From contig CAXKVF010000080.1 of assembly GCA_964057225.1 (NCBI GenBank), positions 1 through 64,000 of the forward strand: DNA of 64,000 bases, written 5' to 3'. The notes beneath the pieces are model-generated. The model saw nothing but the letters and a program-made list of their open reading frames with translations, had not been told where the DNA came from and ran no database searches. A program made the position numbers and the translations under genes. Origin of the DNA: Auanema rhodensis. Its lineage: Eukaryota; Nematoda; Chromadorea; Rhabditida; Rhabditidae. Of this stretch, positions 53,664-64,000 are shown one piece after another (within the stretch, counting starts at the first letter, position 1; each line of letters starts with the position of its first letter).

Positions 53664-55599
53664 GTCCAAAAACAAATTTTTATTGATATTGGTGCATGGT
53701 AACCATGACTTTGAAATTTACGTGAACTTTAATTTATGCTAATTAAATGTACACGTGATGTGCACTTGGTATGTAACTCGCTTCACGTGAAAGATAAAGA
53801 GATGCGGTTTTCAAAATTAGATTCCCCATGTCCATATTAGTCTAAAAACAAATTTTTATTGATATTGGTTCATGGTAACCATGACTTTGAAATTTACGTG
53901 AACTTTAATTTATGCTAATTAAATGTACACGTGATGTGCACTTGGTATGTAACTCGCTTCACGTGAAAGATATAGAGATGCGGTTTTCAAAATTAGATTC
54001 CCCATGTCCATATTAGTCTAAAAACAAATTTTTATTGATATTGGTTCATGGTAACCATGACTTTGAAATTTACGTGAACTTTAATTTATGCTAATTAAAT
54101 GTACACGTGATGTGCACTTGGTATGTAACTCGCTTCACGTGAAAGATAAAGAGATGCGGTTTTCAAAATTAGATTCCCCATGTCCATATTAGTCTAAAAA
54201 CAAATTTTTATTGATATTGGTTCATGGTAACCATGACTTTGAAATTTACGTGAACTTTAATTTATGCTAATTAAATGTACACGTGATGTGCACTTGGTAT
54301 GTAACTCGCTTCACGTGAAAGATAAAGAGATGCGGTTTTCAAAATTAGATTCCCCATGTCCATATTAGTCTAAAAACAAATTTTTATTGATATTGGTGCA
54401 TGGTAACCATGACTTTGAAATTTACGTGAACTTTAATTTATGCTAATTAAATGTACACGTGATGTGCACTTGGTATGTAACTCGCTTCACGTGAAAGATA
54501 AAGAGATGCGGTTTTCAAAATTAGATTCCCCATGTCCATATTAGTCCAAAAACAAATTTTTATTGATATTGGTGCATGGTAACCATGACTTTGAAATTTA
54601 CGTGAACTTTAATTTATGCTAATTAAATGTACACGTGATGTGCACTTGGTATGTAACTCGCTTCACGTGAAAGATAAAGAGATGCGGTTTTCAAAATTAG
54701 ATTCCCCATGTCCATATTAGTCTAAAAACAAATTTTTATTGATATTGGTTCATGGTAACCATGACTTTGAAATTTACGTGAACTTTAATTTATGCTAATT
54801 AAATGTACACGTGATGTGCACTTGGTATGTAACTCGCTTCACGTGAAAGATATAGAGATGCGGTTTTCAAAATTAGATTCCCCATGTCCATATTAGTCTA
54901 AAAACAAATTTTTATTGATATTGGTTCATGGTAACCATGACTTTGAAATTTACGTGAACTTTAATTTATGCTAATTAAATGTACACGTGATGTGCACTTG
55001 GTATGTAACTCGCTTCACGTGAAAGATAAAGAGATGCGGTTTTCAAAATTAGATTCCCCATGTCCATATTAGTCTAAAAACAAATTTTTATTGATATTGG
55101 TTCATGGTAACCATGACTTTGAAATTTACGTGAACTTTAATTTATGCTAATTAAATGTACACGTGATGTGCACTTGGTATGTAACTCGCTTCACGTGAAA
55201 GATAAAGAGATGCGGTTTTCAAAATTAGATTCCCCATGTCCATATTAGTCTAAAAACAAATTTTTATTGATATTGGTGCATGGTAACCATGACTTTGAAA
55301 TTTACGTGAACTTTAATTTATGCTAATTAAATGTACACGTGATGTGCACTTGGTATGTAACTCGCTTCACGTGAAAGATAAAGAGATGCGGTTTTCAAAA
55401 TTAGATTCCCCATGTCCATATTAGTCCAAAAACAAATTTTTATTGATATTGGTGCATGGTAACCATGACTTTGAAATTTACGTGAACTTTAATTTATGCT
55501 AATTAAATGTACACGTGATGTGCACTTGGTATGTAACTCGCTTCACGTGAAAGATAAAGAGATGCGGTTTTCAAAATTAGATTCCCCATGTCCATATTA
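53664..55599 (+). repeat. 5-monomer HOR expansion (880 bp, 2.2 copies)
   Basis: Order GTCCAAA G, A134T T, T, T, G. The GTCC start occurs at 53664, 54544 and 55424, each 880 bp apart, and TATAGAG at 53971 and 54851. The third copy keeps only its first monomer before the array returns to 14-mer family II at 55600. Confidence 0.9.
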
Positions 55600-57711
55600 G
55601 TCTAAAAACAAATTTTTATTGATATTGGTTCATGGTAACCATGACTTTGAAATTTACGTGAACTTTAATTTATGCTAATTAAATGTACACGTGATGTGCA
55701 CTTGGTATGTAACTCGCTTCACGTGAAAGATAAAGAGATGCGGTTTTCAAAATTAGATTCCCCATGTCCATATTAGTCTAAAAACAAATTTTCATTGATA
55801 TTGGTTCATGGTAACCATGACTTTGAAATTAACGTGAACTTTAATTTATGCTAATTAAATGTACACGTGATGTGCACTTGGTATGTAACTCGCTTCACGT
55901 GAAAGATAAAGAGATGCGGTTTTCGAAATTAGATTCCCCATGTCCATATTAGTCTAAAAACAAATTTTTATTGATATTGCTTCATGGTAACCATGACTTT
56001 GAAATTTACGTGAACTTTAATTTATGCTAATTAAATGTACACGTGATGTGCACTTGGTATGTAACTCGCTTCACGTGAAAGATAAAGAGATGCGGTTTTC
56101 AAAATTAGATTCCCCATGTCCATATTAGTCTAAAAACAAATTTTTATTGATATTGGTTCATGGTAACCATGACTTTGAAATTTACGTGAACTTTAATTTA
56201 TGCTAATTAAATGTACACGTGATGTGCACTTGGTATGTAACTCGCTTCACGTGAAAGATAAAGAGATGCGGTTTTCAAAATTAGATTCCCCATGTCCATA
56301 TTAGTCTAAAAACAAATTTTTATTGATATTAGTTCATGGTAACCATGACTTTGAAATTTACGTGAACTTTAATTTATGCTAATTAAATGTACACGTGATG
56401 TGCACTTGGTATGTAACTCGCTTCACGTGAAAGATAAAGAGATGCGGTTTTCAAAATTAGATTCCCCATGTCCATATTAGTCTAAAAACAAATTTTTATT
56501 GATATTGGTGCATGGTAACCATGACTTTGAAATTTACGTGAACTTTAATTTATGCTAATTAAATGTACACGTGATGTGCACTTGGTATGTAACTCGCTTC
56601 ACGTGAAAGATAAAGAGATGCGGTTTTCAAAATTAGATTCCCCATGTCCATATTAGTCTAAAAACAAATTTTTATTGATATTGGTGAATGGTAACCATGA
56701 CTTTGAAATTTACGTGAACTTTAATTTATGCTAATTAAATGTACACGTGATGTGCACTTGGTATGTAACTCGCTTCACGTGAAAGATGAAGAGATGCGGT
56801 TTTCAAAATTAGATTCCTCATGTCCATATTAGTCTAAAAACAAATTTTTATTAATATTGGTTCATGGTAACCATGACTTTGAAATTTACGTGAACTTTAA
56901 TTTATGCTAATTAAATGTACACGTGATGTGCACTTGGTATGTAACTCGCTTCACGTGAAAGATAAAGAGATGCGGTTTTCAAAATTAGATTCCCCATGTC
57001 CATATTAGTCTAAAAACAAATTTTTATTGATATTGGTGCATGGTAACCATGACTTTGAAATTTACGTGAACTTTAATTTATGCTAATTAAATGTACACGT
57101 GATGTGCACTTGGTATGTAACTCGCTTCACGTGAAAGATAAAGAGATGCGGTTTTCAAAATTAGATTCTTCATGTCCATATTAGTCTAAAAACAAATTTT
57201 TATTGATATTGGTGCATGGTAACCATGACTTTGAAATTTACGTGAACTTTAATTTATGCTAATTAAATGTACACGTGATGTGCACTTGGTATGTAACTCG
57301 CTTCACGTGAAAGATAAAGAGATGCGGTTTTCAAAATTAGATTCCCCATGTCCATATTAGTCTAAAAACAAATTTTTATTGATATTGGTACATGGTAACC
57401 ATGACTTTGAAATTTACGTGAACTTTAATTTATGCTAATTAAATGTACACGTGATGTGCACTTGGTATGTAACTCGCTTCACGTGAAAGATAAAGAGATG
57501 CGGTTTTCAAAATTAGATTCCCCATGTCCATATTAGTCTAAAAACAAATTTTTATTGATATTGGTTCATGGTAACCATGACTTTGAAATTTACGTGAACT
57601 TTAATTTATGCTAATTAAATGTACACGTGATGTGCACTTGGTATGTAACTCGCTTCACGTGAAAGATAAAGAGATGCGGTTTTCAAAATTAGATTCCCCA
57701 TGTCCATATTA
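55600..57711 (+). repeat. 14-mer family II, copy lacking its first two monomers
   Basis: Twelve monomers equivalent to members 3-14. Together with 52256-55599 it makes 31 monomers between successive TATCTATA tags (52275 and 57731). The 57008 monomer has GATTCTTCATG. Confidence 0.88.
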
Positions 57712-60175
57712 GTCTAAAAACAAATTTTTATCTATATTGGTTCATGGTAACCATGACTTTGAAATTTACGTGAACTTTAATTTATGCTAATTAAATGTAC
57801 ACGTGATGTGCACTTGGTATGTAACTCGCTTCACGTGAAAGATAAAGAGATGCGGTTTTCAAAATTAGATTCCCCATGTCCATATTAGTCTAAAAACAAA
57901 TTTTTATTGATATTAGTTCATGGTAACCATGACTTTGAAATTTACGTGAACTTTAATTTATGCTAATTAAATGTACACGTGATGTGCACTTGGTATGTAA
58001 CTCGCTTCACGTGAAAGATAAAGAGATGCGGTTTTCAAAATTAGATTCCCCATGTCCATATTAGTCTAAAAACAAATTTTTATTGATATTGGTTCATGGT
58101 AACCATGACTTTGAAATTTACGTGAACTTTAATTTATGCTAATTAAATGTACACGTGATGTGCACTTGGTATGTAACTCGCTTCACGTGAAAGATAAAGA
58201 GATGCGGTTTTCAAAATTAGATTCCCCATGTCCATATTAGTCTAAAAACAAATTTTCATTGATATTGGTTCATGGTAACCATGACTTTGAAATTAACGTG
58301 AACTTTAATTTATGCTAATTAAATGTACACGTGATGTGCACTTGGTATGTAACTCGCTTCACGTGAAAGATAAAAAGATGCGGTTTTCGAAATTAGATTC
58401 CCCATGTCCATATTAGTCTAAAAACAAATTTTTATTGATATTGCTTCATGGTAACCATGACTTTGAAATTTACGTGAACTTTAATTTATGCTAATTAAAT
58501 GTACACGTGATGTGCACTTGGTATGTAACTCGCTTCACGTGAAAGATAAAGAGATGCGGTTTTCAAAATTAGATTCCCCATGTCCATATTAGTCTAAAAA
58601 CAAATTTTTATTGATATTGGTTCATGGTAACCATGACTTTGAAATTTACGTGAACTTTAATTTATGCTAATTAAATGTACACGTGATGTGCACTTGGTAT
58701 GTAACTCGCTTCACGTGAAAGATAAAGAGATGCGGTTTTCAAAATTAGATTCCCCATGTCCATATTAGTCTAAAAACAAATTTTTATTGATATTAGTTCA
58801 TGGTAACCATGACTTTGAAATTTACGTGAACTTTAATTTATGCTAATTAAATGTACACGTGATGTGCACTTGGTATGTAACTCGCTTCACGTGAAAGATA
58901 AAGAGATGCGGTTTTCAAAATTAGATTCCCCATGTCCATATTAGTCTAAAAACAAATTTTTATTGATATTGGTGCATGGTAACCATGACTTTGAAATTTA
59001 CGTGAACTTTAATTTATGCTAATTAAATGTACACGTGATGTGCACTTGGTATGTAACTCGCTTCACGTGAAAGATAAAGAGATGCGGTTTTCAAAATTAG
59101 ATTCCCCATGTCCATATTAGTCTAAAAACAAATTTTTATTGATATTGGTGAATGGTAACCATGACTTTGAAATTTACGTGAACTTTAATTTATGCTAATT
59201 AAATGTACACGTGATGTGCACTTGGTATGTAACTCGCTTCACGTGAAAGATGAAGAGATGCGGTTTTCAAAATTAGATTCCTCATGTCCATATTAGTCTA
59301 AAAACAAATTTTTATTAATATTGGTTCATGGTAACCATGACTTTGAAATTTACGTGAACTTTAATTTATGCTAATTAAATGTACACGTGATGTGCACTTG
59401 GTATGTAACTCGCTTCACGTGAAAGATAAAGAGATGCGGTTTTCAAAATTAGATTCCCCATGTCCATATTAGTCTAAAAACAAATTTTTATTGATATTGG
59501 TGCATGGTAACCATGACTTTGAAATTTACGTGAACTTTAATTTATGCTAATTAAATGTACACGTGATGTGCACTTGGTATGTAACTCGCTTCACGTGAAA
59601 GATAAAGAGATGCGGTTTTCAAAATTAGATTCCCCATGTCCATATTAGTCTAAAAACAAATTTTTATTGATATTGGTGCATGGTAACCATGACTTTGAAA
59701 TTTACGTGAACTTTAATTTATGCTAATTAAATGTACACGTGATGTGCACTTGGTATGTAACTCGCTTCACGTGAAAGATAAAGAGATGCGGTTTTCAAAA
59801 TTAGATTCCCCATGTCCATATTAGTCTAAAAACAAATTTTTATTGATATTGGTACATGGTAACCATGACTTTGAAATTTACGTGAACTTTAATTTATGCT
59901 AATTAAATGTACACGTGATGTGCACTTGGTATGTAACTCGCTTCACGTGAAAGATAAAGAGATGCGGTTTTCAAAATTAGATTCCCCATGTCCATATTAG
60001 TCTAAAAACAAATTTTTATTGATATTGGTTCATGGTAACCATGACTTTGAAATTTACGTGAACTTTAATTTATGCTAATTAAATGTACACGTGATGTGCA
60101 CTTGGTATGTAACTCGCTTCACGTGAAAGATAAAGAGATGCGGTTTTCAAAATTAGATTCCCCATGTCCATATTA
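57712..60175 (+). repeat. 14-monomer HOR, family II, complete copy
   Basis: All 14 members in order. The T18C,T56A monomer (58240) also has G136A. GAATGG tags at 56687, 59151 and 61615 are each 2,464 bp apart. Confidence 0.9.
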
Positions 60176-62639
60176 GTCTAACAACAAATTTTTATCTATA
60201 TTGGTTCATGGTAACCATGACTTTGAAATTTACGTGAACTTTAATTTATGCTAATTAAATGTACACGTGATGTGCACTTGGTATGTAACTCGCTTCACGT
60301 GAAAGATAAAGAGATGCGGTTTTCAAAATTAGATTCCCCATGTCCATATTAGTCTAAAAACAAATTTTTATTGATATTAGTTCATGGTAACCATGACTTT
60401 GAAATTTACGTGAACTTTAATTTATGCTAATTAAATGTACACGTGATGTGCACTTGGTATGTAACTCGCTTCACGTGAAAGATAAAGAGATGCGGTTTTC
60501 AAAATTAGATTCCCCATGTCCATATTAGTCTAAAAACAAATTTTTATTGATATTGGTTCATGGTAACCATGACTTTGAAATTTACGTGAACTTTAATTTA
60601 TGCTAATTAAATGTACACGTGATGTGCACTTGGTATGTAACTCGCTTCACGTGAAAGATAAAGAGATGCGGTTTTCAAAATTAGATTCCCCATGTCCATA
60701 TTAGTCTAAAAACAAATTTTCATTGATATTGGTTCATGGTAACCATGACTTTGAAATTAACGTGAACTTTAATTTATGCTAATTAAATGTACACGTGATG
60801 TGCACTTGGTATGTAACTCGCTTCACGTGAAAGATAAAGAGATGCGGTTTTCGAAATTAGATTCCCCATGTCCATATTAGTCTAAAAACAAATTTTTATT
60901 GATATTGCTTCATGGTAACCATGACTTTGAAATTTACGTGAACTTTAATTTATGCTAATTAAATGTACACGTGATGTGCACTTGGTATGTAACTCGCTTC
61001 ACGTGAAAGATAAAGAGATGCGGTTTTCAAAATTAGATTCCCCATGTCCATATTAGTCTAAAAACAAATTTTTATTGATATTGGTTCATGGTAACCATGA
61101 CTTTGAAATTTACGTGAACTTTAATTTATGCTAATTAAATGTACACGTGATGTGCACTTGGTATGTAACTCGCTTCACGTGAAAGATAAAGAGATGCGGT
61201 TTTCAAAATTAGATTCCCCATGTCCATATTAGTCTAAAAACAAATTTTTATTGATATTAGTTCATGGTAACCATGACTTTGAAATTTACGTGAACTTTAA
61301 TTTATGCTAATTAAATGTACACGTGATGTGCACTTGGTATGTAACTCGCTTCACGTGAAAGATAAAGAGATGCGGTTTTCAAAATTAGATTCCCCATGTC
61401 CATATTAGTCTAAAAACAAATTTTTATTGATATTGGTGCATGGTAACCATGACTTTGAAATTTACGTGAACTTTAATTTATGCTAATTAAATGTACACGT
61501 GATGTGCACTTGGTATGTAACTCGCTTCACGTGAAAGATAAAGAGATGCGGTTTTCAAAATTAGATTCCCCATGTCCATATTAGTCTAAAAACAAATTTT
61601 TATTGATATTGGTGAATGGTAACCATGACTTTGAAATTTACGTGAACTTTAATTTATGCTAATTAAATGTACACGTGATGTGCACTTGGTATGTAACTCG
61701 CTTCACGTGAAAGATGAAGAGATGCGGTTTTCAAAATTAGATTCCTCATGTCCATATTAGTCTAAAAACAAATTTTTATTAATATTGGTTCATGGTAACC
61801 ATGACTTTGAAATTTACGTGAACTTTAATTTATGCTAATTAAATGTACACGTGATGTGCACTTGGTATGTAACTCGCTTCACGTGAAAGATAAAGAGATG
61901 CGGTTTTCAAAATTAGATTCCCCATGTCCATATTAGTCTAAAAACAAATTTTTATTGATATTGGTGCATGGTAACCATGACTTTGAAATTTACGTGAACT
62001 TTAATTTATGCTAATTAAATGTACACGTGATGTGCACTTGGTATGTAACTCGCTTCACGTGCAAGATAAAGAGATGCGGTTTTCAAAATTAGATTCCCCA
62101 TGTCCATATTAGTCTAAAAACAAATTTTTATTGATATTGGTGCATGGTAACCATGACTTTGAAATTTACGTGAACTTTAATTTATGCTAATTAAATGTAC
62201 ACGTGATGTGCACTTGGTATGTAACTCGCTTCACGTGAAAGATAAAGAGATGCGGTTTTCAAAATTAGATTCCCCATGTCCATATTAGTCTAAAAACAAA
62301 TTTTTATTGATATTGGTACATGGTAACCATGACTTTGAAATTTACGTGAACTTTAATTTATGCTAATTAAATGTACACGTGATGTGCACTTGGTATGTAA
62401 CTCGCTTCACGTGAAAGATAAAGAGATGCGGTTTTCAAAATTAGATTCCCCATGTCCATATTAGTCTAAAAACAAATTTTTATTGATATTGGTTCATGGT
62501 AACCATGACTTTGAAATTTACGTGAACTTTAATTTATGCTAATTAAATGTACACGTGATGTGCACTTGGTATGTAACTCGCTTCACGTGAAAGATAAAGA
62601 GATGCGGTTTTCAAAATTAGATTCCCCATGTCCATATTA
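60176..62639 (+). repeat. 14-monomer HOR, family II, complete copy
   Basis: All 14 members in order and directly adjoining the previous copy. Private changes are ACAACAAA at 60181 and GTGCAAG near 62060. Confidence 0.9.
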
Positions 62640-63871
62640 GTCTAAAAACAAATTTTTATTGATATTGGTGAATGGTAACCATGACTTTGAAATTTACGTG
62701 AACTTTAATTTATGCTAATTAAATGTACACGTGATGTGCACTTGGTATGTAACTCGCTTCACGTGAAAGATAAAGAGATGCGGTTTTCAAAATTAGATTC
62801 CTCATGTCCATATTAGTCTAAAAACAAATTTTTATTAATATTGGTTCATGGTAACCATGACTTTGAAATTTACGTGAACTTTAATTTATGCTAATTAAAT
62901 GTACACGTGATGTGCACTTGGTATGTAACTCGCTTCACGTGAAAGATAAAGAGATGCGGTTTTCAAAATTAGATTCCCCATGTCCATATTAGTCTAAAAA
63001 CAAATTTTTATTGATATTGGTGCATGGTAACCATGACTTTGAAATTTACGTGAACTTTAATTTATGCTAATTAAATGTACACGTGATGTGCACTTGGTAT
63101 GTAACTCGCTTCACGTGAAAGATAAAGAGATGCGGTTTTCAAAATTAGATTCCCCATGTCCATATTAGTCTAAAAACAAATTTTTATTGATATTGCTTCA
63201 TGGTAACCATGACTTTGAAATTTACGTGAACTTTAATTTATGCTAATTAAATGTACACGTGATGTGCACTTGGTATGTAACTCGCTTCACGTGAAAGATA
63301 AAGAGATGCGGTTTTCAAAATTAGATTCCCCATGTCCATATTAGTCTAAAAACAAATTTTTATTGATATTGGTGCATGGTAACCATGACTTTGAAATTTA
63401 CGTGAACTTTAATTTATGCTAATTAAATGTACACGTGATGTGCACTTGGTATGTAACTCGCTTCACGTGAAAGATAAAGAGATGCGGTTTTCAAAATTAG
63501 ATTCCCCATGTCCATATTAGTCTAAAAACAAATTTTTATTGATATTGGTACATGGTAACCATGACTTTGAAATTTACGTGAACTTTAATTTATGCTAATT
63601 AAATGTACACGTGATGTGCACTTGGTATGTAACTCGCTTCACGTGAAAGATAAAGAGATGCGGTTTCCAAAATTAGATTCCCCATGTCCATATTAGTCTA
63701 AAAACAAATTTTTATTAATATTGGTTCATGGTAACCATGACTTTGAAATTTACGTGAACTTTAATTTATGCTAATTAAATGTACACGTGATGTGCACTTG
63801 GTATGTAACTCGCTTCACGTGAAAGATAAAGAGATGCGGTTTTCAAAATTAGATTCCCCATGTCCATATTG
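62640..63871 (+). repeat. Rearranged tail of seven monomers
   Basis: Order GAATGG (without GATGAAG), T(TTAATAT), G, C, G, GTACATGG with TTTCC, T(TTAATAT). The expected TATCTATA member is skipped, so this is another crossover between out-of-register family II units. The last base, at 63871, is G instead of A, which removes the usual TAG. Confidence 0.82.
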
Positions 63872-64000
63872 GTCTAAAAACAAATTTTTATTGATATTGG
63901 TTCATGGTAACCATGACTTTGAAATTTACGTGAACTTTAATTTATGCTAATTAAATGTACACGTGATGTGCACTTGGTATGTAACTCGCTTCACGTGAAA
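63872..64000 (+). repeat. Partial monomer cut by the window edge
   Basis: The first 129 bases of a T-type monomer, ending in CACGTGAAA. The array continues beyond the window. Confidence 0.97.

Larger units (their letters stand above)
1..64000 (+). repeat. 176-bp satellite array, 363 full monomers plus one partial
   Basis: The window is a head-to-tail array of one 176-bp monomer beginning GTCTAAAAAC. All copies are in the same orientation and nothing interrupts them. Unit starts follow 1 + 176n, corrected for 18 small indels (net -17), and this predicts the last start at 63872 exactly. Most copies differ from the consensus at only a few positions. The consensus is about 32% G+C with five CpG sites, so CpG is not depleted. 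The TAG near the unit end and other stops recur in each monomer, and 176 is not a multiple of three, so reading frames rotate and close. Satellites of this size with HOR structure are typical of eukaryotic centromeres or pericentromeres; that role is inferred, not shown by the sequence. I do not recognise the family or species. Confidence 0.99.

Noticed and set aside
63768-63950. Open reading frame of 60 codons on the + strand
   Set aside because: It lies wholly within satellite sequence and exists only because A-to-G at 63871 removes the TAG found in other monomers. It spans little more than one repeat, and no counterpart is open elsewhere. It is not a gene.
1-64000. CRISPR array
   Set aside because: The period is 176 bp with no alternation of short repeat and unique spacer; the whole unit is conserved.
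1-64000. Named plant or insect satellites of similar length (for example the Arabidopsis 178-bp or Brassica 176-bp repeats)
   Set aside because: The length is similar, but I see no recognisable sequence match, and length alone does not identify a family.

Overview
The whole 64 kb window is one uninterrupted tandem satellite DNA array. I find no gene, RNA gene, transposon, CRISPR array or unique sequence in it. The unit is a 176-bp, AT-rich monomer (about 32% G+C in the consensus), and every copy runs in the same direction. Taking the first base as monomer position 1 (the unit begins GTCTAAAAAC), the window holds 363 complete monomers (1-63871) plus a 129-base partial copy (63872-64000). Phase was checked by accounting for 18 small indels with a net change of -17 bases: 363 x 176 - 17 = 63871. 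Both ends of the window lie inside the array, so its true length is unknown.

A homogeneous, nucleosome-sized satellite with higher-order repeats (HORs) over tens of kilobases is typical of a eukaryotic centromere or large heterochromatic block. The window is therefore most likely from a long-read assembly of a plant or animal chromosome. I do not recognise the monomer as a named satellite and do not assign a species or clade. No CENP-B box, telomere repeat or retroelement is visible.

Monomers differ by diagnostic substitutions, most often at monomer positions 28-32, just left of a 13-bp dyad. I use these codes by the bases before CATGG: T = GGTT, G = GGTG, C = GCTT, A = AGTT. Extra marks are substitutions such as T132A, G138A or C142T. 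These marks show HORs of several sizes: a 23-mer (4,048 bp, from base 1), a 14-mer (2,464 bp, 6865-11616), an irregular indel-rich stretch (11617-14956), a roughly 15-mer family (14957-22865), an 11-mer (1,936 bp, 22866-26737), a return of the first family (27442-32193), a mixed block (32194-39408), long-range second copies of the 15-mer and 11-mer families (39409-48735), and another 14-mer family interrupted by a 5-mer expansion (48736-64000).

At the largest scale, the block order at about 4.8-27.4 kb recurs at about 28.7-48.7 kb. This suggests a super-repeat of roughly 21-24 kb produced by unequal exchange or segmental amplification.

The monomer itself has notable structure: the near-perfect dyad CATGGTAACCATG, a second inverted repeat (TTTAATT/AATTAAA), a 10-bp palindrome TTCACGTGAA, and three ACGTGA elements with cores at 57, 90 and 122, spaced 33 and 32 bp (about three helical turns). 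Two of these are CACGTG boxes, giving about 720 in the window.
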